Positions 17,601-24,166 of a DNA stretch of 37,095 nucleotides are shown piece after piece. The stretch lies in the NCBI GenBank assembly GCA_029820295.1, contig JALGVA010000038.1, forward strand, positions 1 through 37,095, read 5' to 3'. Position 1 is the first letter of the stretch. The number at the start of each line of letters is the position of its first letter. The notes below the pieces were generated by a model, which made no database searches, had not been told where the DNA came from, and worked only from the letters and a program-made list of their open reading frames with translations. The position numbers and the translations under genes were made by a program. Origin of the DNA: Candidatus Zipacnadia bacterium. Lineage in GTDB: Bacteria; Armatimonadota; Zipacnadia; Zipacnadales; UBA5352.

Positions 17601-17788
17601 ACGACAGCCACGAGCAGCGCGCGGCGACGGTCACGGTCAACACGGCGGCGTTGGGGCTGGCGCAGGTCTCCGTCACCGAGGTGCTGCCGGAGGAGGGGGC
17701 GGCGGTGCCGACCGGACCGGACGGTTCATTCGAGGTGGTGCTGGCGCCCGAGGACCTGCTGGTCGTGCGCCTCACAGATGGGGCGTAG
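14684..17788 (+). CDS. Large secreted glycan-associated protein with duplicated binding-like domain
   Basis: A 1034-residue secreted protein (signal peptide MRTMIWLMTM...RMAGA). Two copies of a jelly-roll, carbohydrate-binding-like unit are visible. The first (about 60-200) and the second (about 605-745) share WSRA, LWGQ, a W-Q-Q step and a terminal V-W/Y-F-D-D motif. NLLGNPSLE (40-48) and NLLRNPSFE (about 739-747) mark the module edges. Between and after them are regions rich in aromatic residues, including WLPWLDI-like and TETNWGPGG segments near 820-850, that could form a TIM-barrel glycosidase, though no catalytic motif is certain. The last 90 residues look like a beta-sandwich (LFLTIFNDSHEQRAATV). 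GGAGG precedes the ATG by eight bases. Likely role: binding or cleaving an extracellular polysaccharide. Confidence 0.65.
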   Translation: MRTMIWLMTMLVILSAARMAGADATAIKRVLSTEDAQSVNLLGNPSLEQVEDGMAVGTGVWDEGYEIDDTVARTGERSARISTDDPERQFGVLFSVDLNQTQPTPVVVSAWSRAQDVSGTPAGGYSLWVDIDFVDGSHLWGQNAPFACGSHDWQQRTLPIVPSKPIRTILIYGLFRGKTGTVWFDDFVLTQVELAEGATVFNGVPVLAEHPTVEPTEAITLATEDGLQLRIDAATGVVVGPDGAVGGFFWRDVQAGSDFRQPRAAVEREGEDVLLRARDDELQLELEARLSPRAEHIAVSGLVRDLTGEDRAVSVYFAAPWNAVGGTWHDDQRLTRTIAPGMTCENVARTGAGPRGVSSAYPLACVTTQDAGLGIATPMDRPRIIDLAYDAGSRELYAAVHLGLSALTERFPSQADFSLALYAVDPQWGFRDALARYCALYPQCFTKRNRREGIWMPFTDVSTVQGWEDFGFAFHEGNNNVAFDDQADIASFVYCEPVSNWMRMAPEVPRTREAAMSMLLEQAAQGNPDALATVSSAVYNAQGEVVVDCIDAPWCDGAMFTNNPSPNLLSDHPDAITQGRMVSERAWRAFERAGRLGNWNGYDLGFTFVPVAGRENSGAIRCTADDPGQRHGAAQTVVINQEHARNLVISGWSRAEGVQAGEDSDWCLYVDITYDNGENLWGQKAIFDPGIEGWQQAETVIEVTRPVRNAAVYALLRGEVTGTVYFDDLFLGEEGGETNLLRNPSFEPAEPGELDGIYIDSSEMAATVPNYRRDHWRYSTIPLTFTRDGSVCQLEIFNSVEFARSLAEPLHDRGLLLFANSTPGRFPWLAPWLDIMGTETNWGPGGRYTPNSPAVMNYRRALCYQRPYLLLLNTVYEDFRPEWVELYFKRSVAWGIFPSFFSHNAADDPYWQRPALYNRDRPLFQRYIPVCAALSRAGWEPPTYAQSDDPAIYVERFGGSPAAGGELFLTIFNDSHEQRAATVTVNTAALGLAQVSVTEVLPEEGAAVPTGPDGSFEVVLAPEDLLVVRLTDGA

Positions 17789-17823
17789 CGCGGCACAGGA
17801 GGCGATTCCCGTCGACTAAGTGC

Positions 17824-17851
17824 TTGCATTTCACAGCTATTCTGGTGTAAA
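17824..17851 (+). promoter_or_regulatory. Putative sigma-70-like promoter of the GyrA-CTD-like gene
   Basis: An unusually AT-rich patch in a GC-rich window carries TTGCAT (17824-17829) and TGTAAA (17846-17851) with a 16-base spacer. The expected transcript start is about 17858, leaving a leader of roughly 40 bases that contains GGAGGT at 17885-17890, seven bases before the ATG. Both boxes match the consensus imperfectly, so the call rests on spacing and composition. Confidence 0.45.
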
Positions 17852-17897
17852 GTTGTGCATAGCAGAGCGCACTAAACGAGGCATGGAGGTAGATAGA

Positions 17898-18209
17898 ATG
17901 GCTGCCATGGCGTTGGTTATCACGGAGAACGGGTACGGGAAGCTGGTCTCACCGGACGAGTTCAGGGAGCAGAAGCGTGGCGGCGGCGGCGTCACCGGCT
18001 ACAAGGTGACCGAGGACAGCGGCCCGGTCGCGTGCGTGATTCGCGTGGAGACGGGCAAAATGCCGCGTGAGCGCGTGCTCATCTACACGGCCGCGGGGCG
18101 CGCGATCCTCACGCCGGTAGACGATATCTCCGAGCGCAGCCGCTCCGCCGGCGGCGTGAAGCTCATCGACCTGCAGGAGGGCGACAGGGTGGTCGGTGCG
18201 GCCTTCTAG
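17898..18209 (+). CDS. Stand-alone two-blade GyrA C-terminal-domain-like mini-protein
   Basis: A 103-residue cytoplasmic protein made only of two DNA gyrase A C-terminal beta-propeller repeats. Blade 1 (about 5-55) has LVITENGYGK and EFREQKRGGGGV. Blade 2 (about 58-103) has VLIYTAAGRAI, SRSAGGVKLIDL and GDRVVGAA. By memory these line up with the last two blades of GyrA (NGYGKR..., then GR-TQGV-LI). Residues 25-31 (QKRGGGG) resemble the GyrA box Q-R-R-G-G-K-G that drives DNA wrapping. No gyrase breakage-reunion domain or Tyr is present. The ATG has GGAGGT at ideal spacing and a promoter-like patch upstream, so it is a real short gene and not the end of a broken gyrA. Possible roles: small DNA-bending protein, gyrase modulator or nucleoid factor. 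A longer start at 17883 would spoil the ribosome binding site. Confidence 0.8.
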   Translation: MAAMALVITENGYGKLVSPDEFREQKRGGGGVTGYKVTEDSGPVACVIRVETGKMPRERVLIYTAAGRAILTPVDDISERSRSAGGVKLIDLQEGDRVVGAAF

Positions 18210-18455
18210 GCGCTCGACCCGATCGGGACTCAGGCCGGCGGCCCGACGCGGGCCGCCGGCCTCGCCATGTACGCCCGCGTATCGGCCTGTCGCGCACGCG
18301 GCTGTCATGTCGTGCGGACTCGAATGACCGGGCGGGCAGGGGCACACCGGAATGACGCCCTGGTGCCGCCCTCGCGCGGAGGGAAAGGCACCGGCCACGG
18401 GGAAGAGATGAAGGTCGCCGCAGACAGCAGCCTCGGCGTGGAAGGGGCACGGTCG

Positions 18456-19592
18456 ATGGCCTCCCGGACGAGCGACCTGACGTGCCCGGCGTGCGGAGAG
18501 CGCATCTACCCCAGCGATCAGAAGTGCCTGGCGTGCGGCGCGCGTCTTGATGAGGGCCGGCTGGTGGGCACCGAAGCGCCCGCGGACGACACGGCCGAGC
18601 ACGTCGTCCCGCCGGCGGCACGCACCGCATGGCCCGGCGGCACGGATGCTGCCGCGGGCCCATCGGTGGATGTCCCCTACGCCACCGACGCCGCCCCCTG
18701 GCGCCCCGAACAGGTGGCCGGGGGCGGCGGGCTGTTCGACTCAATCTCGCGCGGCTGGGTCTTCCTGCGCGAGTCGTTCGCCATGGCCTTCCGCGACAAG
18801 GACCTCTTCCTGCCCTCCCTGTTCTCGGTGCTGGCCAACCTGGTGCTGCTGGGCGGCCTGGGGCTGATCCTGTACCTGACCGGCAACCTTGAGGCGCTGT
18901 TCGCGGACGAGGGCGAGGGGCTCACCGTCACGGGCTGGGTGGTGCTGCTGGCCGCTACCCTCACGGGCTACCTCGTGACCTACTTCTTCACGGGCATGAC
19001 CGTGCACCTGGTGGACGTGCACCTGCGCGGCGAGGACGCGCAGCTCGGCAGCGCCTTCGCCGACAGCCTGCGCAACATCGGCGGCATCACCGCGCTCGCG
19101 GTGGTGAGCGTCGCGATGGCCCTGATCGCGGGCGCGATCCGCGGCAGGAGCCGGGGCGGCCTGCGCAGGATGGCCGCGGACACCGTCGAGCGTGCATGGC
19201 TGGCCGCGACCTACCTGATGCTGCCGGTGATGATCCTCGAAGACGCCCCCTTCATGCAGTCGGCCGACCGCGCCACGCGCCTGCATCGCCACAACCTGCT
19301 GCAGATCGTGATCGGCGAGCTGGGGTTGATGATCACCGCGCGCATCATCTCCGGCCTGACCGTGTTCGTCGCCATCGGCCTGGCGGTAGGCGCCTACTTC
19401 GGCGCGCCGGCGCTGCTGCCGGTGGCGATCGCCCTGGCCCTGCTGCTGTTCGTGCTGACCGCTGCGTTCATGGCATACGTGCGCACCGCGTTCTACACCT
19501 GCCTGTATCTGTGGGCGGTGGCGATGGAGACGGTCGGCGAGACCGCGCCGGCTCCCGCGCCGCTGCGCCCGGCGCTGCAGGCGGGCTGGTAG
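18456..19592 (+). CDS. Zinc-ribbon plus multi-pass membrane protein (DUF6159-like)
   Basis: A 378-residue inner-membrane protein. Residues 10-27 are a C-x2-C-x10-C-x2-C zinc ribbon (LTCPACGERIYP ... CLACG), expected in the cytoplasm. A Pro/Ala-rich linker follows (about 30-85), then an amphipathic segment FDSISRGWVFLRESF and about six hydrophobic helices from roughly 112 to 350. The ISRGW...FRDKDLFLPSL lead-in resembles the DUF6159 membrane family, whose function is unknown. The ATG at 18456 has GAAGGGG eight bases upstream and starts directly on the ribbon; ATG 18408 is possible. The FMN-reductase-like gene follows after 22 bases and probably shares the transcript. Confidence 0.7.
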   Translation: MASRTSDLTCPACGERIYPSDQKCLACGARLDEGRLVGTEAPADDTAEHVVPPAARTAWPGGTDAAAGPSVDVPYATDAAPWRPEQVAGGGGLFDSISRGWVFLRESFAMAFRDKDLFLPSLFSVLANLVLLGGLGLILYLTGNLEALFADEGEGLTVTGWVVLLAATLTGYLVTYFFTGMTVHLVDVHLRGEDAQLGSAFADSLRNIGGITALAVVSVAMALIAGAIRGRSRGGLRRMAADTVERAWLAATYLMLPVMILEDAPFMQSADRATRLHRHNLLQIVIGELGLMITARIISGLTVFVAIGLAVGAYFGAPALLPVAIALALLLFVLTAAFMAYVRTAFYTCLYLWAVAMETVGETAPAPAPLRPALQAGW

Positions 19593-19614
19593 GCCGCAGA
19601 GGAGAGTGACCGGG

Positions 19615-20166
19615 ATGAAGGTAGTTGCACTGCACGGCAGCCCGAACGTCGATGGCCTGACCGCGAGCCTGACCGAGGCGGTGCTGGCGGGTGCGTCCGA
19701 GGCCGGCGCCGCCACCAATATGATCCAGCTCACCGAGCGCGAGATCGCCCACTGCGGCCAGTGCGGCAACGGCTGGCACAAGTGCCGCGAGGAGGGCTGG
19801 TGCGTGATCGAGGACGATTTCGCACAGACGCGCAAGGCCGTGCTGAACGCCGACGCGTGGGTCCTGGTAACGCCGGTCTACTTCGGCGAATTCAGTGAGT
19901 GCGTGAAGGCCTTCACCGACCGCCTGCGCCGCTGCAACGTGGGCGCGAGGGGCGAGGGCCTCAACGGCAAGCCGGTGGTGGGCGTGGCGGCGGCCGGAGG
20001 CTCGGGGGGCGGCACGGCCACCTGCCTGCTGGCGATGGACCGGCTGTTCTCGCACATCGGCGCTGACGTCGCCGACCTGATCACGGTCACGCGGCGCAGC
20101 GCGGAGTACAAGCACGCGGCAGTGCGCGCCGCCGGTAAGGCAATGGTCGAAGCCATGAAGGCGTAG
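19615..20166 (+). CDS. Flavodoxin-fold NAD(P)H-dependent reductase (WrbA / iron-sulfur flavoprotein-like)
   Basis: A 183-residue cytoplasmic flavoprotein. MKVVALHGSPN...LTASL is the beta-strand and phosphate-binding loop for FMN, and VLVTPVYFGEFSECVKAFTDR is the classic second FMN loop of the NADPH-dependent FMN reductase family. Between them is a Cys group (C47, C50, C57, C63; CGQCGNGWHKC, then WC) like that of multimeric flavodoxins and iron-sulfur flavoproteins; the spacing differs slightly from the C-x2-C-x2-C type, so a bound cluster is uncertain. It probably transfers electrons from NAD(P)H to a quinone or small acceptor. GAGGAG lies about nine bases before the ATG; GTG at 19606 is the alternative. 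Only 23 bases separate it from the next gene. Confidence 0.8.
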   Translation: MKVVALHGSPNVDGLTASLTEAVLAGASEAGAATNMIQLTEREIAHCGQCGNGWHKCREEGWCVIEDDFAQTRKAVLNADAWVLVTPVYFGEFSECVKAFTDRLRRCNVGARGEGLNGKPVVGVAAAGGSGGGTATCLLAMDRLFSHIGADVADLITVTRRSAEYKHAAVRAAGKAMVEAMKA

Positions 20167-20189
20167 GGGCGGTCCGGGAGGCGCGCTCG

Positions 20190-22484
20190 ATGACCGACCG
20201 ATGGCTGCGTTCGGGCGCTGCGCTGATCGCGACGCTTGCGGCTGTATGCACCGCCGGCGCGGAGAACCTGGCGCTCGGGCGGCCGTACACGCTGGTGCCG
20301 GCGCCGAATTATCAGCTCTGCACCGACGCGGGCGACCTGACCCAGCTCACCGACGGCGCCTTCGTGGGCCTCGGACAGCTCTGGATCGATCCGGGCTGCG
20401 TGGGCTGGAAGCTGTCCGTCGATGGCGAGGCCGACGTGGTCATCGACCTGGGCGCGGCGCAGGCCATCGACGCGGTCCGGGTGCGCTCCGCGGCCGGCCC
20501 CAACGCCGACGTCTACCTGCCCTCAGCCGCGTTCGCGGTCAGCGACGATGGGCGGCGCTTCCACCTGGTGGCGCGCGTTGAGACCATCGATGACCCGCAG
20601 CTCTCCCGCCGTTGGGTGGAGGCTACCGACCTGCGCACCCGCGGGCGCTACGTCCTGGTGCGGCTGCGCGCCAACGGCGTGTTCGTCTTCACCGACGAAG
20701 TGGAGGTGCTCTCCGGCGAGCACGACCCGGCGACGGTGACGCTGCCCGAGCAGACCATCGAGCCGCTGGTGCCCGAGATCACGCGCACGCCCCTGCAGAC
20801 GCGGCTGCTGCGCGACCTGGAGGGCCTGCGAGCGGCGCTGCAGCGCATCAGCGATCCGGCGGACCTTGCCACGCGCATCGATGCGGCGCAGGCGATCGTC
20901 GGGGCCCTCGAGGAGACGACCGGCGAGGCGGCGTCGAGCGCGGAGGCGGCGGTCGCGGCGATCCATGCTGACGTCCTCCAGGCCCTGCGCGGCGAACGGC
21001 AGATAGTGGCGTGGGTCGTCGATCCGTATGCGCCCGCATCGCCGCGCGACCTGCCCCCTGATCAGCCCGAGGACGCCGTGCGCGTCACGGTGGCGCAGAA
21101 CGCGCACGCCTCAGCGGCCGCCACCATCGCCAATCTGACCGACCAGCCGATGGAGGTCCCGGTCGCGCTGGAGGGCCTCGATGGGCTGGCGCGCCTGCGC
21201 GAGGCCCGCTTCATCGCCACCCGCCAGGGCAATCTGCTGGCCGATGCCCTGCCGCTGCTGGACGATGGCGCGATCACGCTGCCGCCCCGCGAGGCGCGCC
21301 AGGTGTGGCTCGACATCGCCTCCGGCGAGGCACCGGCTGGTGAGCACTCCGGGGCGCTCACGATCGGCGACGCGCACATCCCGGTCGCAGTCACGGTGGC
21401 GCCCGTACGCCTCCCTGACGACCTCCCCTACTCCAGCTATTCATGGCAGTATCTCGACACCTGGCCCGCGCTGAAAGGCATCGAGGATGCGGCCATTGCC
21501 GACCTGCGCGCGCATTACACCAACGTGAACATCCTCACCAGCAACTCCGTGCCGTGGCCGACCGAGGTGGACGAGCAGGGCAACATGACCGCGCCGCTCG
21601 ACTTCGAGTTCCACGACCGCATGGTCGAGCTGGGCGCACCGATCAGCGACCACGGCATCGCGTTCTTCGCCGGCCTCTCACACAGCCGCCGCGGCTTTGA
21701 CCGGTTCGAGCGCTTCAGCGAGCCATGGCGGCGGCTCTTCGCGCAGTGGCTGACCGCCTGGGTGGCGCACCTGCAGGAGATCGGTGTGGGCTACGACCGC
21801 TTCATCTTCTACCCGCTGGACGAGACCATCGACGAGGTCTACGTGCAGATCGCGACCCTCACCCGCGAGGTCGATCCCCGGGTGCGGCTCTTCGCAGACC
21901 CGCTGGCTCGGGACTCCGACGAGCGCCTGCGCGCGGTCCTCGATCTGGTCGACATCTGGTGCCCGAACCTGCCGGCCTACGAGCGTCGGCCGTGGCAGCT
22001 TGAGATGATGCGCGACACCGGCGCGACCGTCTGGTCCTACACCGTCGGCCGGCGCGAATCCGACCCCTACGCCCACTACCGCCTGCACCACTGGCGCGCG
22101 TGGCGCGATGGGGCCGAGGGCGCGGGCTTCTGGGCCTACGCGCAGGGCGGCACCTGGCAGGACGATGACCTGTGGGACGACTTCAGCGTCCCGAACTCCG
22201 ACTACGCGGTCATCTACACGCTCACCGGCGCGCCGGAGGACGTGAGCCGCGCCGAGGCGATCATCCCCGGCAAGCGCTGGGAGGCATGGCGTGAGGGCAT
22301 CGAGGAGTGGATCTACCTGTCCATGCTCGAGCAGGCCAGCGCGGATCGCGATGACGCAGAGAACCAGCGCGCGTGGCTTGCGGCCACCGTCGCCGAGGTG
22401 CTGGGCGAGCCCGCCGACACATCGCGCGCGGCGCACGCCCGGGCGGAGATGCTGGCGCGGCTCGCGGCGGGGCGGGCCCCCTGA
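20190..22484 (+). CDS. Secreted GH123/DUF4091-like glycoside hydrolase with discoidin-like domain
   Basis: A 764-residue secreted enzyme with signal peptide MTDRWLRSGAALIATLAAVC... Residues about 25-175 form an F5/8 type C (discoidin-like) domain (ENLALGRPYT, VVIDLGAAQAIDAVRV). A helical linker spans about 195-275, an Ig-like domain about 290-395, and the catalytic barrel about 405-700, matching the DUF4091/GH123 layout (WQYLDTWPALKG; YPLDETID with D544-E545; FWAYAQGGTWQDDD). In GH123 an adjacent Asp-Glu pair supports substrate-assisted hydrolysis of N-acetyl-galactosamine units; the D-E here is the natural candidate. GGGAGG lies eight bases before the ATG. The gene ends in a convergent gap with a strong hairpin. 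Confidence 0.75.
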   Translation: MTDRWLRSGAALIATLAAVCTAGAENLALGRPYTLVPAPNYQLCTDAGDLTQLTDGAFVGLGQLWIDPGCVGWKLSVDGEADVVIDLGAAQAIDAVRVRSAAGPNADVYLPSAAFAVSDDGRRFHLVARVETIDDPQLSRRWVEATDLRTRGRYVLVRLRANGVFVFTDEVEVLSGEHDPATVTLPEQTIEPLVPEITRTPLQTRLLRDLEGLRAALQRISDPADLATRIDAAQAIVGALEETTGEAASSAEAAVAAIHADVLQALRGERQIVAWVVDPYAPASPRDLPPDQPEDAVRVTVAQNAHASAAATIANLTDQPMEVPVALEGLDGLARLREARFIATRQGNLLADALPLLDDGAITLPPREARQVWLDIASGEAPAGEHSGALTIGDAHIPVAVTVAPVRLPDDLPYSSYSWQYLDTWPALKGIEDAAIADLRAHYTNVNILTSNSVPWPTEVDEQGNMTAPLDFEFHDRMVELGAPISDHGIAFFAGLSHSRRGFDRFERFSEPWRRLFAQWLTAWVAHLQEIGVGYDRFIFYPLDETIDEVYVQIATLTREVDPRVRLFADPLARDSDERLRAVLDLVDIWCPNLPAYERRPWQLEMMRDTGATVWSYTVGRRESDPYAHYRLHHWRAWRDGAEGAGFWAYAQGGTWQDDDLWDDFSVPNSDYAVIYTLTGAPEDVSRAEAIIPGKRWEAWREGIEEWIYLSMLEQASADRDDAENQRAWLAATVAEVLGEPADTSRAAHARAEMLARLAAGRAP

Positions 22485-22662
22485 CATCTGCGCTCGGTCC
22501 AGGCACCCGTCAGGCGTGATGCAGCGCCCGCGGGCGCACGTAGTGCGCTGCGCCGCAGGCGCGCCCCGGCGCCACGGTTTCGCGCAAGCCGTCGTGCGCG
22601 AAGACGTGATCGCTTCACCGTGACGCACCCGCGCGCAGGTTGAAGTTCCTTGCGGAGGGGGA

Positions 22663-22713
22663 GACCGCTAAGCGGTCGGGGGAGGGGCTTTCTCCCAAGA
22701 GAGCCCCTCCCCC
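22663..22713. terminator. Strong hairpin pair between convergent genes (putative bidirectional terminator)
   Basis: The 261-base convergent gap holds a palindrome, GACCGCT/AGCGGTC (22663-22677). It runs directly into a long stem-loop: GGGGGAGGGGCT (22678-22689) pairs with AGCCCCTCCCCC (22702-22713), and the stem continues inward by four more pairs (one G-T) to a CCCA tetraloop. The stem is about 16 bp. No run of T follows on either strand, so it departs from a canonical intrinsic terminator; it may instead block antisense transcription or protect 3' ends. Position between two inward-reading genes supports the role. Confidence 0.5.
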
Positions 22714-22745
22714 ACACGCCATCATGCTGTTACGCCGTCCCGCCG

Positions 22746-24152
22746 CTACTCCGCGGCGGTCAGACGGCCATCTGCGAAGCGCAGGATGCGATCGGCCGGC
22801 GGCGGCTCGCCGGGCGGGATGGTGACGATGTCCAGCTTGCGTCCGTAGAGCATCCAGGTCATCGCGGGGAGGTCGTCGATGTGTGAGGGGACGCCCGTGA
22901 CGGCGATGCGCTCATCGGGGCGGGCGGTGGGCAGCACCTGCGGGAGCTGGCGGGCGATCGCGCGTCGGATGACGCTGTCGCGCAGGCGGCTGCGGGTGAA
23001 GACCGCCAGCGGGCCCAGGTTTGCCGCGAGCGTGAGGGCCGCAAGTGCCACGATGAGTTCGCGCCGGCGGCGCCAGCGCCGCAGTGCGGCGGCGATGGCG
23101 CAGCCGAAGAGCATCGCCACGCCGACCGAGGGCAGGTAGAGGTAGCGCGGCGCGCGCGCGAACTCGTAGACGAACAGGCTGGTGGGCAGGAAGCCGAGGA
23201 ACATCCACGCGACCGCGAAGCGCGCTGCCGCGGTGCCGCGCACCAGCAGGTACACGAGCCCCAGCGCGACCAGCCCGATCCCCACGCGTGACGCCAGCAC
23301 GGCCAGCCCGATTGCATCCTGCGGCAGCGCGCCTGCGAGCAGCGCCCGATAGTTGCCGAAGCCCAGATCGGGCGCGATCATCTGCGGCACGCAGGCGGCC
23401 AGGTTTGCGATGACGTGCGGGCCAGGCCGGTAGATGCGCTCCCCTGCCGGCACGACCTCGCTCGCCACGCCGACCGTCAGCCGCAGCGCGACGTACAACG
23501 CGAGCGCCACTCCGAGGCCCACGATGGCCCGGCGAGGACGACCACGATCGCGCTCGAGCGGCAGCAGCACCTCCGCCGCGCCGATCAGCGCGTACACCGC
23601 CAGGCCGCTCTCCTTGAACATCGGCGCCAGCGCGGCGAGGACGATCGCCGCCGCGAGCCGGCGCCCGTCGGCCCGGCGCCGGCCAGCGATCCAGCAGCCT
23701 ACCGCCAGCACCGTCGCGAGGGTCGCCGGAACGTGCAGGCCGCCCGCGATCCAGCCGATGGCCTCATGGTGCACCCAGTGCAGCGCGAAGAACGCGCCCG
23801 CCCAGCCCGCCGCGCCGCGCGAGCCGGTCACAAGCAGGCACAGCCAGGCGACCGCGACCGCGATGCCCGCGTGCATGGTGGTGAAGGCGATGCGCCAGGC
23901 GAGAGGATCGTGGTCGCCGATAAGGCCGATGGCGCGGTAGAGGACATTGTACGCGGGCGTGAAGCCGCCGTGCCCGTACCACAGCGGCCGCTCGCCCGCC
24001 CGCCACTCGTCGGTGATGGCCTGCCACCCGAAGTCATCGTGGCGCCAGTAGGCGCCGAGCATGGGCGCGAAGGCACCCCACGCGAGCACGAACACCAGCC
24101 CGGCGGTGGCGAGGCCGAGGCGGGGGTCCGGGGTCCGGGCGTCGCTGCCCAT
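22746..24152 (-). CDS. GT-C-like multi-pass membrane protein
   Basis: A 468-residue inner-membrane protein with around ten hydrophobic helices. After the first helix (about 14-33) the periplasmic loop holds W-R-H-D-D-F (36-41). Acidic pairs at this place are the mark of GT-C glycosyltransferases and related dolichyl/undecaprenyl-phosphate-sugar users. A second loop has the A-P-R-Y-L-Y-L-P-S segment seen in TMTC-like and bacterial GT-C proteins. The C-terminal 80 residues are soluble (PSHIDDLPAMTWMLYG). It may move a sugar or mannose-like unit at the outer face of the membrane; the substrate is unknown. It starts 14 bases after the stop of the heparinase-like gene, with no strong ribosome binding site, so it likely depends on that gene for translation. 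Confidence 0.7.
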   Translation of the reverse strand: MGSDARTPDPRLGLATAGLVFVLAWGAFAPMLGAYWRHDDFGWQAITDEWRAGERPLWYGHGGFTPAYNVLYRAIGLIGDHDPLAWRIAFTTMHAGIAVAVAWLCLLVTGSRGAAGWAGAFFALHWVHHEAIGWIAGGLHVPATLATVLAVGCWIAGRRRADGRRLAAAIVLAALAPMFKESGLAVYALIGAAEVLLPLERDRGRPRRAIVGLGVALALYVALRLTVGVASEVVPAGERIYRPGPHVIANLAACVPQMIAPDLGFGNYRALLAGALPQDAIGLAVLASRVGIGLVALGLVYLLVRGTAAARFAVAWMFLGFLPTSLFVYEFARAPRYLYLPSVGVAMLFGCAIAAALRRWRRRRELIVALAALTLAANLGPLAVFTRSRLRDSVIRRAIARQLPQVLPTARPDERIAVTGVPSHIDDLPAMTWMLYGRKLDIVTIPPGEPPPADRILRFADGRLTAAE

Positions 24153-24166
24153 GGCGCCCGCGCGGG

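Noticed and set aside
15755-17611. Minus-strand 618-codon open frame inside the large secreted protein gene
   Set aside because: Arg/Val/His-rich shadow of the plus-strand gene, with no recognisable domain.
17820-18209. The GyrA-like gene as the remnant of a broken gyrA
   Set aside because: It has complete blade boundaries, its own ribosome binding site and promoter-like sequence, and upstream DNA shows no gyrase frames.
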